A stretch of 64,000 bases of DNA from the NCBI GenBank assembly GCA_963580285.1, contig CAUZLF010000738.1, positions 310,001-374,000 of the forward strand, written 5' to 3'. The translations under genes were made by a program, and so were the position numbers. Each line of letters starts with the position of its first letter. The first letter of the stretch is position 1. The notes beneath the pieces are model-generated. The model worked only from the letters and a program-made list of their open reading frames with translations, had not been told where the DNA came from and did not search any database. This DNA is from Lucinisca nassula (Eukaryota; Mollusca; Bivalvia; Lucinida; Lucinidae). Below are positions 11,052 to 23,240 of the stretch, in pieces.

Positions 11052-11313
11052 GTATAGACTTTGTTGCGACTATTAGAAAATAAATAACCTGGGAAAATAC
11101 CATGCATGTTTAATCGCTTTATTTCAAAACAGAAATAAAAACATTTTTAAAAAATAGCCATCGGAAGAGATGGCAAATCCCCCGACCAAAAGCCAATATG
11201 GCATTCAGAAGATTGTTCAATAGAAAGTGCACCAGAATTAAACCAGCAATATATCACAAAAGTATTGCAGTTATGGCCATCACAAGATTATAGTGTTAGG
11301 GAAGATAACGAAA
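11052..11313. other. intron start with repeat-like sequence
   Basis: Start of a roughly 5.1-kb intron. About 11150-11310 holds sequence related to the R6 units (TTATGGCCATCACAAGATTA and GGGAAGATAACGAAA). No gene seen. Confidence 0.35.
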
Positions 11314-13325
11314 CAAGAGGCCCATGGGCCAAGATGCTCACAAGAGCTCAGGCAGGCACTGCCCACTGGCAGCCATGTATGTTTTTAATTTATTGATTAT
11401 AAAGTCTCCCAAATGAACCCCTATTTCATGAGGACTCTGTATCTGAAATATTAGGCCATTTATGAAGTGGAGGGGTAGGAGATGACCCAACAGAGCCCAA
11501 TTTGATATCATTGAATGCATCTTATCATAAGGAACAAGAAAATATATGGTTTATGGGTGGGGGGCGGGGATCTTAACTGTTTCTGAGTTATTGGGCCTTT
11601 TATGAAGTGGAGGGGATGGGGAATGGCCCGGGCACATCCCAAGAGACCCCCAGGTTGGTGTCTCTGAATGCGTTTTATCACAAAAAACAAGAATGTATAT
11701 ATGGTTTAGGGATGTGAATCTGATAGGTTTATGAGATTTATCGCCTTTTATGAAGTTGCAGGGTGGGGCATGGCCCCAGCACACCCCTGAAGACCCCTAG
11801 GTTGGACTCATTGAATGCGTCTTACCATAAAGAACAAGAATATATATGGATAAGGGGTGGGAATCTGAACGGTTTCTGAGAATTTGGGGCCTTTTATGGA
11901 GTGGAGGGGGTAGGACTTGGCCCGGGCACATCCTAGAGGACCCCCCAGGTTGGTGTAACTGAATGCGTCTTATCATAAGGAACAAGAATATATATGGTTT
12001 TCGGTTGGGGATCTGAAAGGTTGCCGAGATATATTGCCTTTTATGAAGTGGAGGGGTGGGGCAATGGCGCATCCCGGGGGACCCGAAGGTTGGTATCACT
12101 GAATGCGTCTTATCATAAGAAACAAGAGTATATATGGTTTTGAGTTGGGGATCTGAATGGTTTCTCAGATATATGGCCTTTTATGATGGGGGGGGGGGGG
12201 GGGGCAGGGCCCCACCCATCCCAGGGGGCCTCCAGGTTGGTGTCATTGAATGTGTCTTATCGTTAGGAACAATAATGTTATGGTTTAGGGGTGGGGATCT
12301 GTAACGTTTCTGAGATATTGGGCCTTTTATTAAGTGGAGGGGGCGGGGCAAGGCCCCGGCGCATCCCGGGGGCCCATAGGTTGGTGTCAATGAATGCATC
12401 TTATCATAAAGAACAAAAATATATATGGTTTAGGGGTGGGGGTCTAAACGGTTTCTGAGATATATGGCCTTTTATGTTGTGGAGGGGGTGGGGCATGGCC
12501 CCGGCGCATCCTGGGGCCGCCAGGTTAGTGTAACTGAATGTGTCTTATCACAAGGAACAAGAATATATATGGTTTAGGGGTGGGGATCTGTACGGTTTCC
12601 AAGATAGTGGGCCTTTTATGAAGTGGAGGGGGTGGGGCAAGGCCCCAGCGCATCCGGGGGGCCCCAGGTTGGTGTCAATGAATGTGCCTTATCATAAGGA
12701 ACAATAATATATATGGTTTAGGGGTGGGGATCTGTAAGGTTTTGGAGTTATGGCCATCACAAGGTTATATTGTCAGGGGAGATAACTCAAAAACAATGGC
12801 ACCCAGAGTTGTGGACCTTCTTGTGCATGACACACGGTCTCGGCCTTGTGAACAACTGTGTCAGGTATCATCAATATGTCTTAAAGGGTATTGGAGTTAT
12901 GGCCATCACAAGGTAGTGACTCAATTTTATTGGAAGGGGAGATAACTCAAAAACCATGACAACCAAACTCAAAAACCATGACAACCAGAGTTGTGGTTCT
13001 TGTGCATGACACGCCGTCTCAGCCTTGTGAACAACTGTGCCAGGTACCATCAACATACCACAAAGGGTATTGGAGTTATGGCCATCACAAAGTAGTCATT
13101 CTATTTTATTAAAAGGGGGAGATAACTCAAAATGTATGCAATCCAGAGTTCTGGTTCTTGCGCATCACACGCCGTCTCAGCCTTGTGAACAATTGTGCCA
13201 AGAACCATCAATGAATCTCAAAGGGTATAGCAGTTAGGGCCATCACAAGGTTGCGTCTACGGACGGACAGACGGACGGACGCCAGGCTGATCGCTATATC
13301 ACCCGAACCTATTCGGTCGGGGGAT
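11314..13325 (-). mobile_element. composite tandem-repeat element R6
   Basis: Read on the minus strand it starts ATCCCCCGACCGAATAGG next to a T-run, then GTCCGTCCGTCTGTCCGTCC. It continues with about four units of about 160 bp (GAGTTATGGCCATCACAAGG type) and about nine units of about 146 bp (GAATGCGTCTTATCATAA type). It ends GTGAGCATCTTGG, a hairpin GGCCCATGGGCC and TCTTG. The end structure matches R1-R4, although the internal repeats are unrelated. A G-run lies at 12186-12202. Confidence 0.65.
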
Positions 13326-13351
13326 AAAAATAACGTATTTATAAGCTATAA

Positions 13352-15666
13352 CAAGAGGTCCATGATGGCCCTGGATCGCTCATCTGATCCATAGTGTAAC
13401 AAGTGGGCCCCAGGGAGGGTCATTATTGGCCCCAGGGCTTTAATGTGCATAATGCTGAGGGAGGTTTTAAAGGTGAAGCTTCATACCAAACATCAACAAA
13501 GGCTATAATATGAACAATCTTGGCAAAGGTCCACTAGATCAAGCTACACACCAAATATCAAGGACCTGGGCCTTGCGGCTTCAGAGAAGAAGATTTTTTT
13601 AAAGTAGAAGTAAAACAAAGATCAGGAATTGATACAATTAACTTACTCCACCCATAAAAGACACCAAAGGGAAAGAAATACAAACATTAAGCGACCAGAC
13701 CATAATGGAAACCTTAACAAAGGAAGGTCATAAGGACAGTTACTTTCCCACAAAATGGCCATATGGCCATCCAAAATTAAAAGACACAAGTGATACACAC
13801 AGTAAGTAACAAACAACAACATAAATAAATCGCCACAGAAGAGCCGCCTTGGAACGGTCAGTGGAAGATTTCCGCTGGGGGGGGGGGGGGGGGGGGGGCT
13901 TAAATCGATTTTACGTGGCCACAATCCTCGCCCTTACTTCCGTCGCGATTTAGACAAATAATTTGTTCAGTCCGCATGAAGGCCTCCTAACTTTGAACAA
14001 GATTTTTCCAATATAAGTCTATGTAAAACCAAAGGGCCATGGAGCGGGGGCATTTTTGGCCCAAGGGCTATAATTTGAACAAGATGCAAAACCAAATTTG
14101 AATCAGGGCTATATAAGTCTATGTAAATCCAAAGGGCCCCGGGCTGGGGACATTTGTGGCCCCAGGGCTATAATTTGAACAATCTTGGTAGAGGTCCACT
14201 AGATGAAGCTCCATACCAAATATCAAAGACATGGGCCTTGCAGTTTCAGAGAAGATTTTTAAAGATTTCCCTTTATATGTCTATGTAAAACCAAAGGGTC
14301 TCAGGGCGGCGACATTTTTGGCCCCAGGGCTATAAATTGAACAATCTTGATAGAGGTCCACTAGATGAAATTTCACACCAAATATCAAAGACATGGGCCT
14401 TTTTAAAGATTTTCCCTATAAAAGTCTATGTATAACCAAAGGGCCCCAGAGCGGGGACATTTTTGGTCTCAGGGCTATAATTTGAACAATCTTGATAAAG
14501 GTCCACTAGATGAAGCTTCATACCAAATATCAAAGACCTAGGCTTTGTGGTTTCAGAGAAGATTTTTAAAGGTTTTCCCTATATAAGTCTATGTAAAACC
14601 AAAGGGCCCCGGAGCAGGGGCATTTTTGGCCCCAGGGCTATAATTTGAACGATCTTGGTAGAGGTCCATTAGATGAAGCTTCATACCAAATATCAAAGAC
14701 CTGGGCCTTGCGGTTTCAGATTAGAAGATTTTTAAAGATTATCCCTGTATAAGCCTATGTAAAACCAAAGGGCACTGGGGCGGGGGCATTTTTGGCCCCA
14801 GCACTATAATTTGGATAATCTTGGTAGAGGTCCTATGGATGAAGCTTCATACCAAATATCAAAGACCTAGGCCTTGTGGTTTCAGAGAAGAAGATTTTTA
14901 ATGATTTTCCCTATATAAGTCTATGTAAAACCAAAGTGCCCTGGAGCGGGGGCCTTTTTGGCCCAAGGGCTATAATTTGATCAATCTTGGTAGAGTACCA
15001 TTAGATGAAGCTTCATACCAAATATCAAAGACCTAGGCCTTGTGGTTTCAGAGAAGAAGATTTTTAAAGATTTTCCCAATATAAGTCTATGTAAAACCAA
15101 AGGGCCATGGAGCGGGGGCATTTTTGGCCCAATGGCTATAATTTGAACAATCTTGGTAGAGGTTCATTGGATGAAGCTTCATACCAAATATCAAAGTCCT
15201 GGGCCTTGCGGTTTCAGAGCAGAAGATTTTTAAAGATTTTCCATATATAAGCCTATGTAAAACCAAAGGGCCCCGGAGCGGGGATATTTTGTGCCCCAGC
15301 ACTATAATTTGAACAATCTTGGTAGGGGTCCACTAGATGAAGCTTCATACCAAATATCAAAGACCTGGGCCTTGTGGTTTTAGAGAAGAAGATTTTTAAA
15401 GTTTTCAGTGAAAAAAAATCTATTTTTGGCTCCTGTGACCTAGATGTGCAACGGACCGGAACCATTTGAACAACTTTGAAAGGGGACCGGAACCATTTGA
15501 ACAACGTTGAAAGGGGACCACCTAAGGATCATTCCTGTGAAGTTTGGTCAAAATCCGATCAGTGGTTTAGGAGATGTCGTTTGAAGAAATTGTTTAAGCA
15601 CGCCGTACGGACGACGGACAAAAAGTGATCCCAAAAGCTCACCTCGTCACTACGTGACGGTGAGCT
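13352..15666 (-). mobile_element. composite tandem-repeat element R3
   Basis: Inverted relative of R1. On the minus strand it begins AGCTCACC with the same GTCACGTAGTGACG hairpin (15645-15666). It carries an array of about 165-bp units and ends in GTGAGCGATCCAGGG, GCCATCATGG and CCTCTTG at 13352. T-rich sequence flanks both ends. It is interrupted by a retroelement P tail at 13601-13991. It sits in the intron between 11052 and 16151. Confidence 0.7.
13601..13991 (-). mobile_element. retroelement P, 3' untranslated tail copy
   Basis: Minus-strand copy of the tail seen at 48960-49335. It starts (minus) GTTAGGAGGCCTTCATGCGG, includes GACCGTTCCAAGGCGGCTCT and ATGGCCATATGGCCATTTTG, and ends TTGTTTTACTTCTACTTT. 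It is 5'-truncated and inserted in R3. A G-run (13877-13898) sits inside where the other copy has a short run. Confidence 0.7.
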
Positions 15667-16151
15667 AAAAACTAAACGGAATGTTGTAGTGTTTCACAGA
15701 CTTTTTCAACATTGAAGAAAACATTATTATATTTTTCTTCTCGAAGGTACAAAACAGCAAAGTAATATGTTAGCATTAACTTCCTAAATTTGAAAGCACC
15801 AAATTCACCACAACCTCGTTATAACATGGTTTTGGATATAACACAGTTTAAAACTGTGAGGTTACAATATTAAAAAAAAATGATCTCCTCAGGGACATAA
15901 CAACATCTTCTTTGGGTGAAGTTTTCCACTTGGTCCCAGACTACCTATTACTTGTGCTAACAGCAAAGTTTCAGGTGAGACTGCACCAACGATTATAATT
16001 AGGTTGTGATGTATCACTTTACCTTTTCACTAGAGACTCAAACACTGACAACTCAAACACTGACAATATTGTAAAAGATATTGTAAAATATTTCTTAAGT
16101 GAGGTAGAATAGTAACTTCAGCCAATGCCATAAACCATGTTTTTTCCACAG
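15667..16151. other. intron sequence; no element recognised
   Basis: AT-rich intron between R3 and the 34-bp exon. 15905-16000 shares a diverged block (TGTGCTAACAGCAAAG and GGTGAGACT) with 18915-19030, so it is part of some low-copy repeat. Confidence 0.35.
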
Positions 16152-16185
16152 TAAAGAAAGACACAGGATCTTAAAAAGAGCGCTG
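16152..16185 (+). CDS. candidate exon 3 (34 bp) of spliced host gene
   Basis: A 34-bp micro-exon with acceptor TTTTTTCCACAG and donor CTG|GTGAGT. It starts with the one base that completes the Ser codon from exon 2, then reads KERHRILKRAL and ends in phase 0. That matches the exon at 17325. Phase agreement on both sides is the main support. Confidence 0.42.
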
Positions 16186-16429
16186 GTGAGTATCATTGCT
16201 ATTATTTTTGCTATCTATCGAAAAAGTAAAATAAGATCCAAAATGTAACTTATAAAAGTAGATTTATTAGTTTCAAGAGAAGGGAAAATAGATAAAATCT
16301 ATCATGTCATAATCTGAGAAAAGCAGTGGGAGGGGAGCTAGGATCGAGCTAGTTCTCAAAATCAAGCAGTTGTCCTCCTTCCTGAAACTCATTAACAACT
16401 ATCTCTTTAACAACATCAAACACGTAACT

Positions 16430-17264
16430 AGAAATGCGTCCATAGGACACGGATGCCCCCGCCCGAAAATATGTCAATTTTCATATTCATCCATAGAAAG
16501 TGATTGACAGTGTTTAAGTTTTGGACCCTTTTTATGCCATTTGACCTCTAAGTATGACCTTGGAGGTACGGATCTGGGTTTGCACGTGACACATTGTCTC
16601 ATGATGGTTAACATTTCTTCAAAATAATTTCAAAATCCATCCAAAAATAAGTAAGTTATTGGCTGCGTTTGAGTTTAGGACCCTTTTTTTGACCTTTGAT
16701 CTCCAAGTATGACCTTGACCTTGGAGGTACGGACCTGGATTTTTCATGTGACACATGGACTCATGATGGTTAACATTTCTACAAAGTAATTTCAAAATCC
16801 ATCCAGAAATAAGAAAGTTATTGACTGCGTTTAAGTTTCGGACCCTTTTTTGACCTTTGACCTCCAAGTATGACCTTGACCTTGGAGGTACGGACCTGGG
16901 TTTTGCACGTGACACATCGACTCATGATGGATAACATAACTCCAAAGTAATTTCAAAATCCATCCAGAAATAAGAAAATTATTGACTGCGTTTAAGTTTC
17001 GGACTCTTTTTTTGACCTTTGACCTCTAAGTATGACCTTGACCTTAGAGGTAAGGACCTGGGTTTTGCACGTGACACGTCGTCTCATGATGGTTAACATT
17101 TCTGCCGAGTAATGTTAGATTCAATCAGGAAATAAGGAAGTTATTGACTGCGTTTAAGTTTCGGACGCACAGACGGACACACGGACGGACGGACGGACGA
17201 ACGGACGGACGGACAAGGGCAACGCTATATACCCTTTCCACCATTCTTCGAATGGCGGGGGCAT
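16430..17264 (-). mobile_element. composite tandem-repeat element R7
   Basis: On the minus strand it starts ATGCCCCCGCCATTCGAAGA after a T-run, then GTCCGTCCGTCCG motifs. It carries about four units of about 165 bp containing CCTCCAAGTATGACCTTGAC and GTTATTGACTGCGTTTAAG. It lies inside an intron of the candidate gene. Confidence 0.6.
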
Positions 17265-17324
17265 AAAAATGTTTATATGCCTGCCCATCTGCACATTATG
17301 TTGATTTTGTTTCTTCTGTTACAG

Positions 17325-17423
17325 AGCAACCTCGCTGTTGTCACCCTCGAGAGGATTACCCGGAGTAAAATGCAAAAAATGAGGAATGATTTTTATGTCC
17401 TTAAACTTATATTCAACCAGTAA
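17325..17423 (+). CDS. candidate last exon of spliced host gene
   Basis: Acceptor TTCTTCTGTTACAG, then a phase-0 frame SNLAVVTLERITRSKMQKMR and about a dozen more residues to a TAA at 17421-17423. An AATAAA lies at 17489-17494, about 65 bases after the stop, in a suitable place for polyadenylation. The encoded C-terminus is basic and helix-prone. No family is recognised. Confidence 0.45.
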   Translation, partial: SNLAVVTLERITRSKMQKMRNDFYVLKLIFNQ

Positions 17424-18217
17424 TTTTCTTTGACTTTTAAAAGTTAATCTTTTTCTTTTTATGGATGAAAAAAAAGATATCCCAAAAAAATAAAAAAGAG
17501 ACAGTCAACACTGTTTGTTCATAGGTATTTTTTCTTCTTTAACAGTTTACAACTTTCATTATGAACATGAACTTCTATCACAGCTAAAATCTATAATAAC
17601 AATTTAACATGACGTTGGCAAGTCCGTGAAATGAACACCCCCACTTCACATAGAGAAAACTCGGGTTTACGGGGTATTCATAATTTTTCTTTTTTTGGCT
17701 TCAAGACATAGGTTGTGGGTATTCGTACAACCGCCATTCTAACGAGCACTCACAACCTTTGTTAGCAGTATTGGTAAGACAAATATCAAGGATTTTCATC
17801 AGAAAAGAAGTCATTTTGGAAAATGTGAAAAATGCTCTATGACTTACGGGTGTGCTATTGTAATGATAATGTAATAACAGTTAAGACTCCAATTTCAATC
17901 AATCAGTCTTAATTTCTGTTTTTTAGTGATTGAAATTGACGCTGCTGTGGTGCCAGAGACGTTGCTGTGTTGCCAGAAACGAAAAAAACATGTTTTTGGA
18001 TATATGTGAAGAAACAATGTGCCAAAAGATTGAAAAGGATATGGATTAATTAATCGTTATGACATTGGCAGTTTTTACCTGTTTCAATACCTGTTATAAT
18101 AATAAGACACTAATGGCAAAAAATGACTCTATTACAAAAACATGTCTATACAAATACATGGTCATTGTTTTGGCAAGAAAAATATGAACTATTACCATGA
18201 CAAAATGTGATATTGTT
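17424..18217. other. 3' flank with M1-like inverted-repeat pieces
   Basis: After the polyadenylation signal comes AT-rich sequence. 17640-17800 holds CCCCCACTTCACATAGAG and a hairpin with GTTGTGGGTATTCGTACAAC and GAACCGCC-like remnants, related to the M1 hairpin family at 3225-3352 and 36210-36372. 17940-17985 has a duplicated GTTGCTGTG/GTGCCAGA motif. Confidence 0.35.
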
Positions 18218-18365
18218 GTTATTTCTGCTCAAAACATAGATTTGGAGGACACGATAGAACCGCCTGCATGAGGCTGTTCTATCATGTACCACAACCTATG
18301 TTTCAGATCAGAAATAAGAAAAGTAACGCTTACCCCTGCAAACCCCAGGTTTTGAGGTTTGAGGG
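18218..18365. repeat. hairpin MITE family M1 copy
   Basis: Foldback with arms TTATTTCTGCTCAAAACATA and the inverse TATGTTTCAGATCAGAAATA, with GATAGAACCGCC / GGCTGTTCTATC at the tip. It is followed by a second small hairpin (CCCCTGCAAACCCC / GGTTTGAGGGGG). The two-hairpin organisation is shared with the other M1 copies. Confidence 0.55.
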
Positions 18366-18417
18366 GGTCAAAATTATTTAGTCATGTTTTCATAATGCAA
18401 AAGATGAATCGGCCTGC

Positions 18418-18712
18418 CTCGATAGCTCAGTCAATTACATCTGACTGGTGATCAGGAGTGCTTTGGTTTCGAAACCTGCTATGGTCAACAAAATTCTTTC
18501 ACAGAGATTTACCATGAAATCTTTTCTTTTATCATTCTCTCCCTTCCACCGATTTGAAAAGGGCATTTGTTAGTTTCTTGCGAAAGAATGTGCACTGTAC
18601 TAGTTAACCGCCTATGTATAAACCTGTCCAGGAAGAGTATCGATAGGTAAACTGGCTTGCTTAAAATGATCTAAATAGTGTTGACTAGACCATTAAATGC
18701 TAAAAAACAAAA
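18418..18712 (+). mobile_element. tRNA-derived SINE, family D
   Basis: tRNA-like head with an A box GATAGCTCAGT and a B box GGTTTCGAAACC. The body contains GAATGTGCACTGTACTAGTT and the tail is GATCTAAATAGTGTTGAC followed by an A-rich end. The tail resembles family B (compare 48070-48100), so B and D may share a mobilising LINE. A second copy is at 33665-33945 (minus). Confidence 0.7.
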
Positions 18713-19150
18713 GATGAATCTCAAATAACATGGTAAATAACACAACTCAACAATTTATATAGCATTTGGCACTTCTAAAAAAAACAAAACATCGATCTTC
18801 TGAGTGACACCAACAAGTACAGGAATGCAAAATAGTATACAAACATATCAGCCGCTGCACAGGAAAAAGTCGTTCGAATAGTGTGCATAATTTAATGCGC
18901 ATGCCTTAGTGAGGGCAGAACTACTGACTGAAGTTTTTTTCCATTTGATCGCAAGCTACATATTACATGTGCTAACAGCAAAGATTTTGGTGAGACTCTC
19001 AACCATTGCTGTTCACATATGCACTATTGATTGTTTTCCTGCGATGCGGCTCATATGTTGTTCAGAAAGCATGAATAAACCTTAATATCTACAATTAAAA
19101 ATGTACACAGCATTTGGCACTTGCAAATCATAGAATCCCTGAGTGACAAA
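18713..19150. other. no gene seen
   Basis: AT-rich. It contains the diverged duplicate of 15905-16000 and two near copies of ACAGCATTTGGCACTT (about 18760 and 19108). No known element recognised. Confidence 0.3.
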
Positions 19151-20217
19151 GAGAAACCGATACCGCTACAGCTTGTAGGTCCGTTTTTAATTTGATCTCT
19201 CTTTGTGGTAAACATGATTTAACAAAAATTGAACTGCCACCAGATGGTTTGTTACCATCAGAATAGATATAGTTGTATGTATTGAAACCCCTGACATCAA
19301 TGTTGTCATCAGTTTTTAAAAAAGTTTCTTGCAAACAAAAAACCGATGGGTTTAATAACGAAATAAGTAATAAGAGTTCATTCTAATTTGATTTAAGACC
19401 TCGACAATTCCATTGTATTATTTTGTGTTTAAAATCCATTTTATGAAGAGATTAAGACTAGAAACTATTATGGAGCTGCAATTGGCGATATAGATCTGCT
19501 ACCACCTACTCGTGGTGTTGTTGACCTCGATCTGTTATTGCCACTCTGTGATGATGGAGTTTCAGTGAACTCCATATCACTATCACTCAAAGATCCGAAT
19601 CTGTTCTGAAATTTAAAATTGTCTCTTTCCATTTTACGTTGTCTGTCTGTCTGTCTTTGAGACAATTGATGTTTTTTGATCGGATCTTCCGATCCCTTAT
19701 TAGTTCGACCTGAGTCGGGTTTCTCTTTTACATTCGGCGCTGGCTTCGGTGCGGTCGTTGTCGACCGATCCAGAGCAACCTGGATTACGCCATTTGATAA
19801 ATTGGTTGAACTTTGTGGTGCTGGAGTGGGTTTACGCCATGCACCAGATTTTTTCAGTTCAGCTATGTATGATTCAGCAGCACCCTTTGTGATGCTGGCG
19901 AAACTGATGGTTGGTGTTATGTATCGCTCTTCAACAATTTTCCGCGCTTCTGGGAATGTTATCCCCCTTTGGTATTTGATGGTGAGTATTTCTTTTTCTT
20001 TTTTCCATGCCGGACAGTCTCGGAAGAAAACAGCATGTTTGCCATCACAATTTACGCATTTGGATTCATTTTTGCAGTTGAGGTGATTATCAACATGCTT
20101 TTCTTCACCACAATTTGGACAGATGTTTTTTTCTCTGACATCTGCTTTCGTGATGGCCAAAAGCCAGACAAGAGTAACATCTAAAAATGTTTGGGATGTA
20201 TACCTCTACATTAATGG
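19151..20217 (-). mobile_element. LINE copy B1 (ORF1 C-terminus and ORF2 N-terminus)
   Basis: Part of the I/Nimb-like LINE. 19468-20160 is the C-terminal half of ORF1, with zinc knuckles CPNCGEEKHVDNHLNC and CVNCDGKHAVFFRDC, a Lys-rich linker and an RS-type C-terminus (NNRSRSTTPRVGG) that differs from copy C. A further knuckle CYSCLAFGHHESRC lies upstream in a different frame across an A7 run. Downstream the ORF2 endonuclease N-terminus is present (WNCRGLKSN, then an in-frame TAG, then SVFCLQETFLKTDD) and is cut off at 19151. It directly abuts the 3' tail of another copy at 20218. Confidence 0.85.
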
Positions 20218-20968
20218 ATGATGATGATGATTTCGTGTTTAACGACGCGTCAACCCCCTTTGTGGGTTATAAGCGTCAAGCGGTTAATGATTAAACGGCA
20301 TGGAGAATTATGAGTATATTAAAAGTAGAAAGGTAAGTATGATATTTATAAAAATCTGAAACAGTTAAATCTTATGAAAAAGTCCAATATCTTTTAAGAA
20401 TAAAATAATATTATCAACAGGTACAGCTTGAAACAATTGTTGCAAAGTGTCAGCTTTGAAGTATAAGTCACGGGACTGTGAAAAGTCTACACATTCAATT
20501 AAGATATGTTTAACAGTGAATGGCTGATCACAGCCTACACAAGAAGGCTGATCATCACCATTCAAAATATAAGAATGCGTAACTTTAGTATGGCCAATGC
20601 GCAGTCGTGTTAATACTACATCCTCTTTCCTGGAAAACTGTGGAGGAGAACATTTTGTTCCAAAGACAGGTTTAATGACATGGAGTTTGTTATTATTTGC
20701 ACGGTCCCGTTCGCCTTGCCATTCCGACAAGATGTATCTGTTGATAAATGGTTTAAAATTATTAAAAGGAATTTTAAAAACAGACGGATCAAGATTGAGC
20801 GATTCATTTGCTCTCTTGTCAGCACACTCATTCGGAAGCCAACAAAACAACATTTGGTTTGATTTAGAAATCTCATGATGTTTTTCGATCAATTTTTGTA
20901 TTTGAGGATTTTTAGATAATGAATGGTCTAAAGCCTTAAGCACAGAAAGTGATTCAGAAAATGTAATT
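20218..20968 (-). mobile_element. LINE copy B2, 3' segment of a 5'-inverted insertion
   Basis: It covers the RNase H end of ORF2 (LKALDHSLSKNPQIQKLIEK, CWLPNECADKRANESL) and the 3' UTR down to the (ATC)n tail (GAT repeats on the plus strand at 20218-20232). Its 5' side joins, at about 20968, an inverted segment of the RT region from the same family. Confidence 0.85.
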
Positions 20969-21998
20969 ACAATTTAATAAGACTAGAAACATTTATGAGA
21001 TATGCTTTTATTAACAAAGAACGCGTAGTAGCTGTCTTTTTCGACTTGGAGAAAGCATATGATACAACATGGCGTTATGGAACATTGAAAGATCTCCATA
21101 ACATTGGCTTAAGAGGAAAACTTCCCAGTTATATTGAAAGCTTTTTTAGGGGAGCGCATGTTTCAGGTGCGTGTGGTGTCTACCGTGTCAGATCTCTATG
21201 ATCAAGAACAGGGTGTCCCACATGGTAGTATTCTTTCAACTACGCTATTTAACATCAAAATAAACAATATTGTACATGTTTGGACGACAAAACTGATTGT
21301 TCATTGTATGTTGATGATTTTTTATATGTTACCGTTCAATAAATATGAAAACAAATGAACGAAAGTTACAACAAAATTTAAAAAGAATAGAAGAATGGAC
21401 TGATAAAAATGGTATCAAGTTCTGCAAGTCGAAAACGCAGTGTGTTTATTTTTGTAAACTACGAAAGAAACACGAACACCCTTCCCTGTTTTTATACGGA
21501 TCCCAAATTCCTGTTGTTGAATAAGCCAAATTTCTTGGGGTCATATTTGATTAAAAGTTATCTTTTATTCCCCATATTAAATATCTTAAAGCGAAATCCT
21601 TAAAATCTTTGAATCTTTTGAAAGTTTTAGCTCATACAAGTTGGGGAGCAGATCGGTATACTTTTTTACATCTTTACCGGTCTTTAATAAGATCTAAATT
21701 AGATTATGGGTCTGTTGTTTATGGTTATGCCAGAAAGTCCTATTTAAAACCCTTGGATACTATCCATCACCAAGGCCTTCGTCTGGCTATGGAAGCCTTC
21801 CGTACTTCTCCCGTATTAAGCCTTTATGTAGAAGCAGGTGAACCATCTTTAACTTCGCGCAGAGAGAAACTTTCTCTTCAGTATGCTATTAGACTTGCTG
21901 CTAATCCATCTAACCCGGCATCCAAAATTTCATTTCCACCTTAATTTGTAGATAAGTATGAAACTAAACCCACAGCAATCAAACCTTTTGGATTACGT
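20969..21998 (+). mobile_element. LINE copy B3, inverted RT segment
   Basis: Plus-strand RT part of the same LINE family: VVAVFFDLEKAYDTTWRYG (motif with catalytic Asp), then frame-shifted EQGVPHGSILST, and LYRSLIRSKLDYGSVVYG. The catalytic YVDD site is hit by frameshifts. Together with B2 it gives the layout [inverted upstream segment][3' segment][tail], as expected of twin priming. About 0.4 kb between the two segments is missing. Confidence 0.85.
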
Positions 21999-22003
21999 AT
22001 TTT

Positions 22004-23239
22004 GATGATGATGATGATTTCGTGTTTAACAACGCGTCAACCCTCTTTTTGGGTCATAAGCGTCAAGCGTTAAACGGCATGAAGAATTATGAGGATATTA
22101 AAAGTAAAAAGGTTTTTGTTTGATTTGAGGTTTAACGTCCCCGTCAACACTGTAAAGGTCATTTTGGGGACGTTGCTTCCAATTTTGTGGGACTTTTACC
22201 CGACATTGAGATGAAATGACTTCTCAAGCCCTGTCGCCCAAAGAAACCAATAGGGTTTATTAGCATGGACGGTCCGCCTCGCACCGCGGTTCGTGGACAG
22301 TCTTAGATCCTCTAAGCGGTTTACCAGTACTAGTGTGCGGGCCGGATTCAGCTCTGCGTGGAAGCATCGTGCAGCCCATATATTTCTTTAAGCCCCTATG
22401 GGCGGGGGCGGAAAAGAAAAAAGGTAAATATGATATTTTTATAAAAATCTGAAACAGTTAAATCTTATGAAAAAGTCCAATATCTTTTAAGAATAAAATA
22501 ATATTATCAACAGGTACATCTTGAAACAACTTGCAAAGTGTCAGCTTTGAAGTATAAGTCACAGGACTGTGAAAATTCTACACATTCAATTAAGATATGT
22601 TTAACAGTGAATGGCTGATCACATCCTTCACAAGAAGGCTGATCATCACCATTCAAAATATAAGAATGATTAACTCTAGTATGGCCAATGCACAATCGTG
22701 TTAATACTACATCCTCTCCCCTGGAAAACTGTGGAGGAGAGCATTTTGTTCCAACGACAGGTCTAATGGCATGGAGTTTGTTATTTATTGTACGGTCCCA
22801 TTCGCCTTGCCATTCCGACAAGATGTATCTGTTGATAAATGGTTTAAAATTATTAAAAGGAATTTTAAAAACAGACGGATCAAGATTGAGCGATTCCTTT
22901 GCTTTCTTGTCAGCACACTCATTGCCGACAATGCCAATATGGCTCGGAAGCCAACAAAACAAGATTTGGTGTGTTTAGAAATTTCATGTTTTTCGATCAG
23001 TTTTTGTATTTGAGGATTTTTAGATGATGAATGGTCTAAAGCCTTAAGCACAGAAAGTGAATCAGAAAATATAATTGCTTTTTGAATTGTTGAAGAACTG
23101 ATAAAATCTAAAGCTAGGTCTATTGCTTTGGCTTCAGCTGTAAAAATAGATGAACGATCTGGAAGGCGCAAGGTTTGATGCGTATCTTTAGAAACATACG
23201 CACAACCAACTTTATCTCCTTCTTTGGAACCATCAGTAG
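22004..23239 (-). mobile_element. LINE copy B4, 3' fragment with SINE inside
   Basis: It runs from the GAT-type tail at 22004 to the RNase H start (TDGSKEGDKVGCAYVSKDT) at about 23239. RNase H motifs EAKAIDLALDF and IFSDSLSVLKAL are present with small frameshifts. A family B SINE (22113-22412) is inserted in the 3' UTR. Its 5' end abuts a retroelement P tail in the opposite orientation. Confidence 0.85.
22113..22412 (-). mobile_element. SINE-like element, family B
   Basis: Full-length-looking copy from the GATTTGAGGTTTAACGTCCC tail (plus view) to AAGCCCCTATGGGCGGGGGC. The flanking AAAAAGGT on both sides of the insertion (about 22106 and 22420) looks like an 8-bp target duplication in the LINE 3' UTR. 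Confidence 0.75.
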
Positions 23240-23240
23240 C

